Part shown: piece by piece, positions 51,585 to 59,812 of the stretch
Position numbering within the stretch: position 1 is the stretch's first letter
Layout of the letters: each line of letters begins with the position of its first letter
NCBI GenBank assembly: GCA_040772905.1
Contig: JAXGXJ010000007.1
Span: 186,001 to 250,000, forward strand
Origin: JAXGXJ01 sp040772905
GTDB taxonomy: Bacteria > Actinomycetota > Thermoleophilia > RBG-16-64-13
DNA length: 64,000 bases
Direction of reading: 5' to 3'
Translations under genes and position numbers: made by a program
The notes under the pieces: generated by a model
Told to the model about the DNA's origin: nothing
Seen by the model: only the letters and a program-made list of their open reading frames with translations
Databases searched by the model: none

Positions 51585-52127
51585 GTGCGCCCGATCTGTG
51601 TCACTCATGCAGCGGCAACGATCCTCGGCGTCTGCCTGCTGCTGTCGATCTCGGCGTGCTCAGCCACCGCATCCGTACCAGCCGCTGCCGGAGACGAGCT
51701 CCTTCCGGGCCGGCCGGTGTCCGCCGACCTAGACAGCGATGGAACGGCGGAGACCATCCTCCTGGACGAACATGGAAGTCTTCATATCGAGGGCGACTCG
51801 TCCATCTATCGCAGCCGGGAGCAGTGGCAGGTCGCCCAAGCCTTTCTCGGCGACACCGACGGGAACGGCCTCTTGGAGGTGGTGGCTCTACTCGACGATT
51901 CTCGGGGCCGGCATCTCGGTCTCTTCGCCTGGATGGGCGACCGCTTTCGGGAACGTATCGTGACCAGTGTGCTGACGCCCCGGCCGTTGTCACTCCAAGT
52001 CGTACCCGCGACGCCCAGTCTGGTCATCCTCGACGAGGAGCGTCCATCCGCCCCCGGCGGGGTCGTCCGAACCACGTATCGCTGGAACGGTTTTGGCTTC
52101 ACCGCCGTGGGCGAAGTAATACCCTGA
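51585..52127 (+). CDS. Small VCBS/FG-GAP-like lipoprotein of unknown function
   Basis: About 180 residues from GTG 51585. A hydrophobic stretch ends in a lipobox-like ISACS (about residue 24), and the mature part has two Ca-loop-like motifs (DLDSDGTAETILLDEHG and DTDGNGLLEVVALLDD), as in FG-GAP/VCBS proteins. No ribosome binding site is obvious, and an imperfect GC-rich hairpin (51546-51578) lies just upstream. The start is uncertain, but codon composition and lipobox support a real gene. It is followed by another lipoprotein gene. Confidence 0.6.
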   Translation: MRPICVTHAAATILGVCLLLSISACSATASVPAAAGDELLPGRPVSADLDSDGTAETILLDEHGSLHIEGDSSIYRSREQWQVAQAFLGDTDGNGLLEVVALLDDSRGRHLGLFAWMGDRFRERIVTSVLTPRPLSLQVVPATPSLVILDEERPSAPGGVVRTTYRWNGFGFTAVGEVIP

Positions 52128-52161
52128 ATACAACCGAGGCAGGGCGTCGGATCTGACGACT

Positions 52162-52177
52162 GTGACACAATCGTTAC
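52162..52177. promoter_or_regulatory. GTNAC-N6-GTNAC direct repeat upstream of DUF3160 gene
   Basis: GTGAC-ACAATC-GTTAC, two half-sites one helical turn apart, 132 bases before the start at 52294. The same pattern occurs at 61251-61266. This fits a tandem site for an OmpR-family regulator such as MtrA; no binding is proven. Confidence 0.4.
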
Positions 52178-52293
52178 GTGGGTGTGGTCGATACGTGAGA
52201 TAGACGGCGCATGATAATCGTATTGCGTCGCCCAGTGGCCTGAATGCGAACGATATGTTGACGGATGGCGGCGGACTGACGAGGGGGGCAGCC

Positions 52294-54549
52294 ATGAATG
52301 CGAACACACGGACGCAATCCGATCCACTTGCACGCTTCTCCGTACGACGGCACAGATGCGCGCGGCTGCTGATGCTGGTCGCGGCCCTTCTCGCCGGCAC
52401 CCTCTTGCTCGGGGGTTGCGGCGGAAAGGACACCACCACGGTCAGTCCGGATACGTCAGCTCCTGGTTCGTCAACCACAGCGCCCGGCGAGCCCGCCTCG
52501 CCGGGGAACGGCCCCAGTTCCACCGAGTCCCCTGCCACGCCGGGCGCGCCGGCCGGTTCCTACGCCCAGGAACCAGACTATCTGGAAGCCCAGGCCATCG
52601 ATCTCTCGGCCGTCGCCAACCTGGCAAGAGCGGGCCTCTCCCCCACCGAGCAGGAGGTACTGGCACGCCAGAGCTTCGTAGCGGTCGACGGTTCAGCCGA
52701 CGAACGACCGTGGCGGTTCTGGCAGGTCTACGAGAGCGCCCGCTATCAGGGTTTGCCACTGTTGGTCACCACCGACTCCCTTCTCAACGCGTACCACGGC
52801 CTGTTCGACACCTTGCTCCAGCGCCTTGAGGAGAGGTCGCTCTTCGCACAGGCTGAGACGATGTCCGAATCGCTGTACAACGCGGCCTCCGAACAGTGGA
52901 ACACCGCCACCGACCCTGTCATCAAAGAAGATGCCCGGCTCAACATGGCGTACTTCGCCGTGGCTGCTTCGCTGCTCAAGGGGGCAGTCGCGGCCCCCGA
53001 CGTGGTGTTCGAGGAGGTGGAGGCCGAACTTGCGCTTATCGAGGCAGCCGACGGCCTGCACGAATCGCCTCTGCTTGGCTACACCGAAGATTACAGTCAG
53101 TACAAGCCTCGAGGTCACTACTCACGCAGCGAGACGCTCCGGCGTTACTTCAAGGCCCTGATGTGGTACGGCCACACAGGCTTCTTCATCAATCCCCGCG
53201 AGCCCGATCTGACAGCGGAAGAGGCAGCGGGTCTCACCCGGCGCGCCGTCCTAATAGGCGCCTCACTCACGGGTAGCGCCAAGGAGGCCTGGCTGGCACT
53301 CTATGAACCCACCAGCTTCCTGGTCGGCCGGGCCGACGATATCACGGTGGACGACCTGCAACTCATCCTCACCGACGTCTTCGGGACTGCCGCGCCCGAA
53401 CCCGACGATCTTGCCGACACCGCCAAGATCGCAGCCACGCGAGAAGCTCTCAACAGGCTGCCCGCACCAAGGATCCTGTCAGCCTATGCGCGCGAAGAGG
53501 GCGACACCGTGGATCGTGAGGAGAACGAGCGCAGCTTCCGGGTCATGGGACAGCGCTACATCCCCGATTCCTATGCCTTTCAGCAGCTCGTCTGGCCTTA
53601 TGTGGGCACGGAAGTCGACAAGCGCGACCTGCCCATGGGCTTGGATGTGATGACGGTATTGGGATCCGACCAGGCCTATGTCATAGCGAAGGATGATTAC
53701 GCTCAAGACGGTTTCGTGAACTGGGATGCGCAGATCGCCAAGGTGAACCGCGAGCTCGCCGAGCGGACGGACGACCTGTGGCCCAGCAATCTCTACACCG
53801 GTTGGCTCGAGTCACTGCAGCAGGTCATGCGCATGCCCGATGACCGCGCCCCCGCTGTCTTGCGCACCCGGGAATGGGCGCGCAAGAGCCTCAACACTGC
53901 TCTTGGCTCGTGGACCGAATTGCGGCACGACACCATCCTCTATGCGAAGCAATCTGTGACGGCGGAAGGCGACGGAGGCGAGGAACCCCAGTCGCCGGGC
54001 TACGTGGAACCCTACCCGGCTTTCTACACAAGGATCGCCGAACTGGCCACCTCTCTGCGAGAAGGTCTGACCCAGTATGGACTGGGAGACCCAGAGATCG
54101 CCAACAAGCTCCAGACCATGATCGGGCTGGCGCAGACGTTGGCCGTCATAGCAGAGAAACAGCTGGCCGCTGAGGAGCTCACGTTGGAGGAAGCCGCCAC
54201 CATCGAGGCCTACGGTCACTATCTGGAGCAACTCGAGCAGTTCACCGACGATGAAGAGGGGCGCACGCTGCTGCCAGCTGCCGAGAAGAGCGCGCTCGTC
54301 GCTGACGTGCACACCAGCGCCAATTCCATGACGGCTCTCGAGGAGGCGACCGGCTACCCCCTCACTCTCTATGTGGTCTTGGAGGTGGACGGTCGACTAC
54401 AGTTGCTGGTCGGAGCCTCGTATTCGTACTACGAGTTCAGCGTCCCACTCGCCGAGCGCCTCACGGACGAGGACTGGGTCGAGATGCTGGATGGGGGCCA
54501 AGCCCCGGCCCGGCCGGGATGGACGGATGCCTGGATCGTCGAACGGTAG
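52294..54549 (+). CDS. DUF3160-family lipoprotein
   Basis: A 751-residue protein with GAGGGGGG before ATG 52294. The signal sequence ends in lipobox LLLGGC (about residues 33-38), followed by a Thr/Ser/Pro-rich linker of 60 residues. The long remaining domain contains FVAVDGSADERPWRFWQVYE, LVTTDSLLNAYHGLFDTLLQ and YAKQSVTAEGDGGEE, blocks that fit the DUF3160 family of exported proteins. Its function is not known. A possible regulator site lies 132 bases upstream. No relation to neighbours in an operon is seen. Confidence 0.8.
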   Translation: MNANTRTQSDPLARFSVRRHRCARLLMLVAALLAGTLLLGGCGGKDTTTVSPDTSAPGSSTTAPGEPASPGNGPSSTESPATPGAPAGSYAQEPDYLEAQAIDLSAVANLARAGLSPTEQEVLARQSFVAVDGSADERPWRFWQVYESARYQGLPLLVTTDSLLNAYHGLFDTLLQRLEERSLFAQAETMSESLYNAASEQWNTATDPVIKEDARLNMAYFAVAASLLKGAVAAPDVVFEEVEAELALIEAADGLHESPLLGYTEDYSQYKPRGHYSRSETLRRYFKALMWYGHTGFFINPREPDLTAEEAAGLTRRAVLIGASLTGSAKEAWLALYEPTSFLVGRADDITVDDLQLILTDVFGTAAPEPDDLADTAKIAATREALNRLPAPRILSAYAREEGDTVDREENERSFRVMGQRYIPDSYAFQQLVWPYVGTEVDKRDLPMGLDVMTVLGSDQAYVIAKDDYAQDGFVNWDAQIAKVNRELAERTDDLWPSNLYTGWLESLQQVMRMPDDRAPAVLRTREWARKSLNTALGSWTELRHDTILYAKQSVTAEGDGGEEPQSPGYVEPYPAFYTRIAELATSLREGLTQYGLGDPEIANKLQTMIGLAQTLAVIAEKQLAAEELTLEEAATIEAYGHYLEQLEQFTDDEEGRTLLPAAEKSALVADVHTSANSMTALEEATGYPLTLYVVLEVDGRLQLLVGASYSYYEFSVPLAERLTDEDWVEMLDGGQAPARPGWTDAWIVER

Positions 54550-54608
54550 GTGAGCGCCACGGGAGGCAAGGTCGGAGCGCCTCGTCTGCGCCTCCCCAGC
54601 ACCTCCTG

Positions 54609-54914
54609 CTAGCTGACCGCGCGCGGCCCGGGACGACCTTTGGCCAGTATGGCCGTCCCATCGAGTCCGATCCGCAGGTGGAAGGAAACGGGACCTGCTT
54701 CCACCACCAGCAGATCCAACAAGGCGTCGCGGGCGGCCGTGATAGCCGCCCGCTCTTCAAAGGCCATACTACCGGCCACATCGTGAGCGACGTCGACCAC
54801 CGACCGGCACCATGTCTCGCCCGGGTAGATCACATCGAAGGCCACCGTGAAGGCGTCCGGGAACGAAGCAGGATCCACCGACACCAACTCGATGTCCATG
54901 AAATCGGTCAACAC
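54609..54914 (-). CDS. Small conserved-looking protein downstream of nrdJ
   Basis: A 101-residue open frame that starts 27 bases after the nrdJ stop on the same strand, at GTG 54914 (an ATG five codons in is an alternative). The sequence has an ordered alternating pattern (FTVAFDVIYPGETW, SFHLRIGLDGTAILAKG) and a helix in the middle, and it does not look random. I do not recognise the family. It would be the last gene of the nrdR-nrdJ operon. Confidence 0.5.
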   Translation of the reverse strand: MLTDFMDIELVSVDPASFPDAFTVAFDVIYPGETWCRSVVDVAHDVAGSMAFEERAAITAARDALLDLLVVEAGPVSFHLRIGLDGTAILAKGRPGPRAVS

Positions 54915-54941
54915 GATGTCACCGTGATGAGTGCGCGGGCC

Positions 54942-57900
54942 CTACGAGCACTTGGAATAACCGCAGGCCCTGCAGACCATGCAACCGCCCTCATGCTCGA
55001 TGGCGCCGCCGCAATCCGGACAAGCCCCTTGCGCGTACGCAATGGGCATCTCCAGTTGACCGACGGCCTTGCTGCCGTTGCCGTTCATGAGGTGATATTT
55101 GTCGGCAAGAGCCTTCCCTATGGCGTCAGGGCACGACAGTATCTGGTTGGGACCGAACCCCAGAGGCACGTGGCAGCGGATGCCCCGCAACTGCTTGACG
55201 ATCTTGTCCGGCGGCACACCGTAGCGGAAGGCGAGAGAGATCAACCTGCCTATAGCCTCGGTGGATGCCGACGCGCAACCGCCTGCCTTGCCCATGTTTG
55301 CGAAGACTTCGCGAGGGCCGAAATCGTCCTCGTTCACGGTGACGTACAGACTGCCGCACCCCGTGACTTTCTCCCGGGTCTCGCCGCGGAGCACCGGGGA
55401 ACGGCTCGGCCGCACGGGCAGAGTGCCGGCCTGCTGGCCCAGCTCGAGCTGAGTCCCGGTGCCGGCAGAGCCATCTTTGCGCTTGACCTCGCCGATGTTG
55501 AGCACCTGCTCCTGGCGCGAGCCGTCACGGTAGATGGTCACACCCTTAACTCCCAGCTCGTACGCGAGCAGATAGACGTGCTCGACGTCCTCAGGGAGAG
55601 CCTGGTTGGGGAAGTTGACCGTCTTCGACACGGCGTTGTCGACATGCTCCTGGAACGCCGCCTGCATACGGATGTGCCACTCCGGGGTGACGTCGTGCGC
55701 GGTGACGAACACCCGCTTGAGATCATCGGGCACATCGAGTTCGTGAAGCCCGCCAACCGCCGCTACGCTCTTCATCAGGCTCTCCGAGTACAGGCCGCGC
55801 TCTCGCAGCACCTGCTCGAACGCAGGGTGCGCCTCGGGCAGTTCGGTGTTGTCCATGACGTTGCGGATGAAGGCAAGCGCGAAGATGGGCTCCACCCCGC
55901 TGGAGCAGTTGCCGATGATGGAGATGGTCCCAGTGGGAGCGATGGTGGTGAGTGTCGCGTTGCGCACCCGACGACCCTTGGCTTCCCAGGTGCTCCCCTG
56001 CCAGTTGGGGAACACGCCCCGCTCCACTGCCAGTTCCTCCGAGACAGAGATGGCCTTCTCGCGTATGAAACCCATGACCTGATGCGCCAGTTGGATGGCC
56101 TCGTCCGAGTCGTAGCCTATCCCCAACTCCACCAGCATGTCGGCCCAACCCATGACGCCCAGGCCGATCTTGCGGTTGCTCTTGGTCATCTCGCCGATCT
56201 CGCGCAGCGGGTAGCGGTTCATGTCGATGACGTTGTCGAGAAAATGCACCGCAGTCCGCGTCACCCGGGCCAGGCGGTCCCAATCGACGGCGCCGTCTTT
56301 GACCATGAGCGCCAGGTTGATGGAACCCAAGTTGCAGCTCTCGTAGGGCAGCAGGGGTTGCTCGCCACAGTTCGAAACGCAGACGCCGTTGGCGATGAAC
56401 GAATGGGTGACAGGCTCCGTGAGATCGAATACCGGTTCGATCCCTTCTGCGTCGACCGACCTCACCCTTGCCACGAACCGTTCGCGATACGGACCGCGAA
56501 GGAGACCGGACAAGGCCTCGCGCAGCTTCACGCTCTTGGCCGCGGACAGCAAGCCGACCTCAGATGCGAACCGCACCAGACTGCCGCCGCCGACATGCAG
56601 TTCGTGCACGGTCTGAACGACGTACTCCTTCATACCGCCCTTGCCGTCAGGCAGCAGAGCCGTCCGCCGTCCACGCTTGCGATCGCGGTAGATACAGCTG
56701 AAAACGCCGAAATTGACGAGCATCCGCTGTACGTCCTGCAGAAGGTCGAGCGACACCGAGGTGAGACGCACTGAGCGACCCTTGCGAGCGTCATCGATCA
56801 CAGTCCCGTCGGCGGTGAAGAGGGCCTGCAGGAAGCCGCGCTGCATCTGCTCGCTGCCGCGCAGCACCGGTTCGGGAACCATGAGCTTCTCGTCGACGAG
56901 GCCATACTCTTCTGCGATCTCGCGCAGACGGGCAGACTGGACCCTGGCCTCGCCGCGCTCGGCCACAGCCACCACACCGGTCTCATACTCCCGATTCACG
57001 GCCGCAAGCCGCACCACCGCGTCGACCGCGCTCCGGAAGGTCGCGGCCAGCTCAGGCTCTTCGCCCCAGAAGGACAGGACCGCCCGGTCGGACTTGATGG
57101 TGCCGTCGCCCACCAGCCACCCCAGGACCCGCCCCAGATCAAGCGAACCTTCAGTGCCGAAGCCCCCCTTACGATTGAGCACATGCACCTCGTCGCCGGG
57201 CTCCAGCTCGCCTGCGGGGACCCAACCACGTTCGGTCATGATCCTGTGGTCGGGGGTGACCCGGATCTCGTAGCCCTCGACGGTGGTGACCCGCACCACC
57301 TGCCGGTCGCCGCTGTAGAACACGGGCGACGAGGGAAACAGCGAACCCTCATGTGTCGCGCCGGCCTCAGCCGCGCGACGACCGTCGACTGCGACCCGCT
57401 GCGACCCACCCTCCAGGAACAGGTCCATCGCCCGCCGCAGCCCCCCGTCGGTGTGGACCAGGGTGTCGCCCGTGACGCACGGATTTGTCGACTCGATGTC
57501 GCCGATGTGAGGCGTGGGGTTGTCGCGGTTGAGGCGGTCGAGAAAGACTATGCCGGGCTCGCCGTTCTTCCAAGCCAAGTCGACGATGAGATTGAACACC
57601 TCGCGAGCGTTCAGACGGCCCACCTCAGTGTGGTCGCGCGGGTTGCGCAGGGCATAGTCCTGACCGCTGAGCACGGCTCCCATGAACTCCTCGGTGACGC
57701 CCACCGAGATATTGAAGTTGTTGAGGATGTGCTCGTCCTCTTTGGCCCGGATGAACTCCACGATGTCAGGGTGGTCGACGCGCAGGATGCCCATGTTGGC
57801 GCCCCGCCGGGTGCCGCCCTGCTTGATGGTCTCGGTCGCCATATCGAACACGCGCATGAACGACACTGGGCCGCTGGCCACGCCCATGGTGGACTTCACC

Positions 57901-58331
57901 AGGTCGTTCTTGGGCCGCAGACGGCTGAAGCTGAACCCGGTGCCGCCGCCCGATTGATGCACGAGAGCCGCATCGCGGATGGCGCCGAAGATGGATTCCA
58001 TGCTGTCTTCCACGGGCAGCACGAAGCAGGCGGCGAGCTGCTGCAACTCTCGGCCGGCGTTCATGAGGGTGGGCGTGTTGGGCAGGAACTCCAGCCGCGC
58101 CATGACGGCGAAGAACTCGTTGATGGTGTCGTCCAGAGGGACGTCCGGCCGGTACTGCAGGTCGGCCTGGGCGATGTTCTCAGCCACGCGGGCGAACATG
58201 TCGGCAGGGGACTCGAGAGGGGTGCCGTCCTCGGTGCGCTTGAGGTACCGCTTGTCCAGCACCTTCTTGGCGCTGGGGGAGAGCTTCTGTTCCAGCTCGG
58301 CGGATAGCGCTCGTACCTCGGCGATGGTCAT
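54942..58331 (-). CDS. nrdJ: B12-dependent (class II) ribonucleotide reductase, intein-containing
   Basis: A 1129-residue precursor of 759 host residues plus a 370-residue intein (residues 285-654). Host features are LAACFVLPVEDSMESI (an active-site Cys, residue 102), SGGGTGFSFSRLRP, the split block STNP / CGEQPLLPYESCNLGSI, and near the end a Cys-rich region CPDCGGAIEHEGGCMVCRACG. The CGEQ cysteine corresponds to the predicted thiyl-radical cysteine. Class II enzymes reduce ribonucleotides with adenosylcobalamin and work with or without oxygen. The nrdR gene overlaps its start by four bases, so NrdR probably regulates it. Confidence 0.96.
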   Translation of the reverse strand: MTIAEVRALSAELEQKLSPSAKKVLDKRYLKRTEDGTPLESPADMFARVAENIAQADLQYRPDVPLDDTINEFFAVMARLEFLPNTPTLMNAGRELQQLAACFVLPVEDSMESIFGAIRDAALVHQSGGGTGFSFSRLRPKNDLVKSTMGVASGPVSFMRVFDMATETIKQGGTRRGANMGILRVDHPDIVEFIRAKEDEHILNNFNISVGVTEEFMGAVLSGQDYALRNPRDHTEVGRLNAREVFNLIVDLAWKNGEPGIVFLDRLNRDNPTPHIGDIESTNPCVTGDTLVHTDGGLRRAMDLFLEGGSQRVAVDGRRAAEAGATHEGSLFPSSPVFYSGDRQVVRVTTVEGYEIRVTPDHRIMTERGWVPAGELEPGDEVHVLNRKGGFGTEGSLDLGRVLGWLVGDGTIKSDRAVLSFWGEEPELAATFRSAVDAVVRLAAVNREYETGVVAVAERGEARVQSARLREIAEEYGLVDEKLMVPEPVLRGSEQMQRGFLQALFTADGTVIDDARKGRSVRLTSVSLDLLQDVQRMLVNFGVFSCIYRDRKRGRRTALLPDGKGGMKEYVVQTVHELHVGGGSLVRFASEVGLLSAAKSVKLREALSGLLRGPYRERFVARVRSVDAEGIEPVFDLTEPVTHSFIANGVCVSNCGEQPLLPYESCNLGSINLALMVKDGAVDWDRLARVTRTAVHFLDNVIDMNRYPLREIGEMTKSNRKIGLGVMGWADMLVELGIGYDSDEAIQLAHQVMGFIREKAISVSEELAVERGVFPNWQGSTWEAKGRRVRNATLTTIAPTGTISIIGNCSSGVEPIFALAFIRNVMDNTELPEAHPAFEQVLRERGLYSESLMKSVAAVGGLHELDVPDDLKRVFVTAHDVTPEWHIRMQAAFQEHVDNAVSKTVNFPNQALPEDVEHVYLLAYELGVKGVTIYRDGSRQEQVLNIGEVKRKDGSAGTGTQLELGQQAGTLPVRPSRSPVLRGETREKVTGCGSLYVTVNEDDFGPREVFANMGKAGGCASASTEAIGRLISLAFRYGVPPDKIVKQLRGIRCHVPLGFGPNQILSCPDAIGKALADKYHLMNGNGSKAVGQLEMPIAYAQGACPDCGGAIEHEGGCMVCRACGYSKCS
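56370..57479 (-). mobile_element. Intein in nrdJ with LAGLIDADG endonuclease domain
   Basis: Spans residues 285-654 of the precursor. The first residue is Cys1 in CVTGDTLVHTDGG (block A). Block B is TPDHRIMTERG. Two LAGLIDADG-type blocks are seen in VLGWLVGDGTI and FLQALFTADGTVI. Block F is YVVQTVHELHV..FDLTEP and block G is THSFIANGVCVSN followed by Cys+1. The penultimate residue is Ser where His is usual, while the last Asn and the +1 Cys are kept. It sits directly before the radical cysteine, a typical place for inteins. Splicing is expected but not proven; the endonuclease still has both acidic motifs. Confidence 0.95.
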
Positions 58332-58789
58332 CGGATCCCCTCTTTCGCAAGCTGTTCCAATTCGTTCTTGAACTCCTCGACGCTCTCGTACTGGCGGTAG
58401 ACAGAGGCGAAGCGCACATATGCCACCAGGTCCACCTCCAGCAGACGCTCGAGCGCCATCTTACCCACCCGCTCGGACGACACCCGATAGGTGAGCTCCT
58501 CCCGTAGCTCCCGCTCTATGTCGACCACCATCTGCTCCAACCGTTCCACCGGCACGTCGCGTTTGGTACACGCCCGCAGGAGGCCGCGCAGGAGCTTGTC
58601 CGGATGGAAGAGTTCGCTGCCGCCGTCGCGCTTCTCCACCGTGATAGGGATCTCCTCGATCTTCTCGTAGGTAGTGAAGCGCTGACCGCAGACCACGCAT
58701 TCCCGTCTGCGACGGATGGCATCCCGGCTGTCTGTATCACGGGAATCGATGACCCGGCTTTCGTCCCGCCCGCAGTACGGACAGTTCAC
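58328..58789 (-). CDS. nrdR: NrdR transcriptional repressor of ribonucleotide reductase genes
   Basis: A 153-residue protein. The N-terminal zinc ribbon has CPYCGRDESRVIDSRDTD and RRRRECVVCGQRFTTYE, followed by an ATP-cone domain beginning VEKRDGGSELFHPDKLLRGL. Normal length. It senses nucleotides and represses nrd genes. It lies upstream of nrdJ and overlaps it by four bases (ATGA). Confidence 0.97.
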   Translation of the reverse strand: MNCPYCGRDESRVIDSRDTDSRDAIRRRRECVVCGQRFTTYEKIEEIPITVEKRDGGSELFHPDKLLRGLLRACTKRDVPVERLEQMVVDIERELREELTYRVSSERVGKMALERLLEVDLVAYVRFASVYRQYESVEEFKNELEQLAKEGIR

Positions 58790-58876
58790 GTTCCCCCCAT
58801 TTGCGCTCAGTCACGGACAACTACTGACGGCGGACACGCGGCGCACGTGCCTTGTTGCGCGCTGCGGCATCCCTCG

Positions 58877-58892
58877 ACACAATATCTTGTAT
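58877..58892. promoter_or_regulatory. Candidate NrdR box upstream of nrdR
   Basis: ACACAATATCTTGTAT is close to the known NrdR box consensus (acaCwAtATaTwGtgt). It lies 87 bases before the nrdR start. A second, weaker match begins 34 bases further upstream (58911), but the spacing is not ideal. Autoregulation of the nrdR-nrdJ operon is the likely purpose. Confidence 0.55.
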
Positions 58893-59044
58893 GACGGGCA
58901 ATCCTAGCGCCCTACATATGGAGAGTCAAGACGAAAAAGCGTCCATTTTCCGTGAATCGGAGATAGTCACACACGAGCGGCTCAGTACGCCATAGGCGTC
59001 CAGCTGAGATTGTATCCTGGACTCCCGCGGGACCAACGAGGATA

Positions 59045-59812
59045 ATGCAGGTTGTGAATCCCCTGTTGCTCATCGTCGAAGACGACGGCTCGCTCCGAGA
59101 GGTCATCCGACTCGGCTTGGAAAGCGAGGGATTCCGGACGGTCATGGCCGAGGACGGACCCGGCGCACTCATCGCGTTCGCTACACACAAGCCCGATCTG
59201 GTGCTACTCGATGTGATGCTGCCCGGTCTCGACGGTTTCGCCGTCTGTCGTGAGTTGCGCAAGATATCGCTCGTGCCCATCATCATGCTCACGGCGCGCT
59301 CATCCACCGACGACGTGGTGGCCGGCTTGGAGTCGGGAGCCGACGACTACGTCACAAAGCCTTTCGAGTTCCCGGAACTGATCGCCCGCGTGCGCTCAGT
59401 GATGCGCAGGGTGTCCGTGCGGGAGAGCATGGACGGCTCGCGACTGCCGACAGGCGGACGGACGGACGGTGGGGGCGCGACAGGCGCATCGCCTGTCGCG
59501 CCCCCACCGGACCCGCTCCTCAGCCTGGGTCCCCTCACCATCGATCCCGGAGCCTTCGTGGTCACACGTGGTGCGGACGAGATACCCCTCACCGTCACGG
59601 AGTTCCGTCTGCTTTACGAACTGGTGCGCCACGGAGGCCAGGTGCTCTCCCGAGACCAACTCTTGGAGCTGGTCTGGGGCTACACCTATCTCGGTGACAG
59701 CCGCCTGGTCGACGTCCATGTGCAGAGACTGCGGGCGAAGATCGAGGAGGACCCGGCTCATCCCGCTCTCATACTGACCGTCCGAGGCGTCGGCTACCGA
59801 GCACAGCGCTGA
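59045..59812 (+). CDS. OmpR-family response regulator (MtrA-like)
   Basis: A 255-residue regulator. The receiver domain has Asp13/Asp14, the phosphoacceptor Asp56 in LLDVMLPGLDGF, Thr83 and Lys105 (VTKPFEF). The C-terminal winged helix (about 165-253) has VTEFRLLYELVRHGGQVLSRDQLLELVWGY and VDVHVQRLRAKIE. The linker (about 123-160) is unusually long and Gly/Ala/Pro-rich and contains a perfect 19-bp DNA palindrome (59468-59508). The stop overlaps the kinase start (TGATG). Order regulator-kinase-GerMN lipoprotein equals mtrA-mtrB-lpqB of actinobacteria. Confidence 0.92.
   Translation: MQVVNPLLLIVEDDGSLREVIRLGLESEGFRTVMAEDGPGALIAFATHKPDLVLLDVMLPGLDGFAVCRELRKISLVPIIMLTARSSTDDVVAGLESGADDYVTKPFEFPELIARVRSVMRRVSVRESMDGSRLPTGGRTDGGGATGASPVAPPPDPLLSLGPLTIDPGAFVVTRGADEIPLTVTEFRLLYELVRHGGQVLSRDQLLELVWGYTYLGDSRLVDVHVQRLRAKIEEDPAHPALILTVRGVGYRAQR
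59468..59508. repeat. Perfect 19-bp inverted repeat inside the response regulator gene
   Basis: Two 19-base arms (first arm GGTGGGGGCGCGACAGGCG) with a three-base loop. It lies within the codons for residues about 142-155, the flexible linker between receiver and DNA-binding domains. It could form a very stable RNA hairpin. Confidence 0.9.

Noticed and set aside
54519..56774. 751-codon plus-strand frame opposite nrdJ
   Set aside because: Antisense to nrdJ and its intein; no motifs and composition of a shadow frame.
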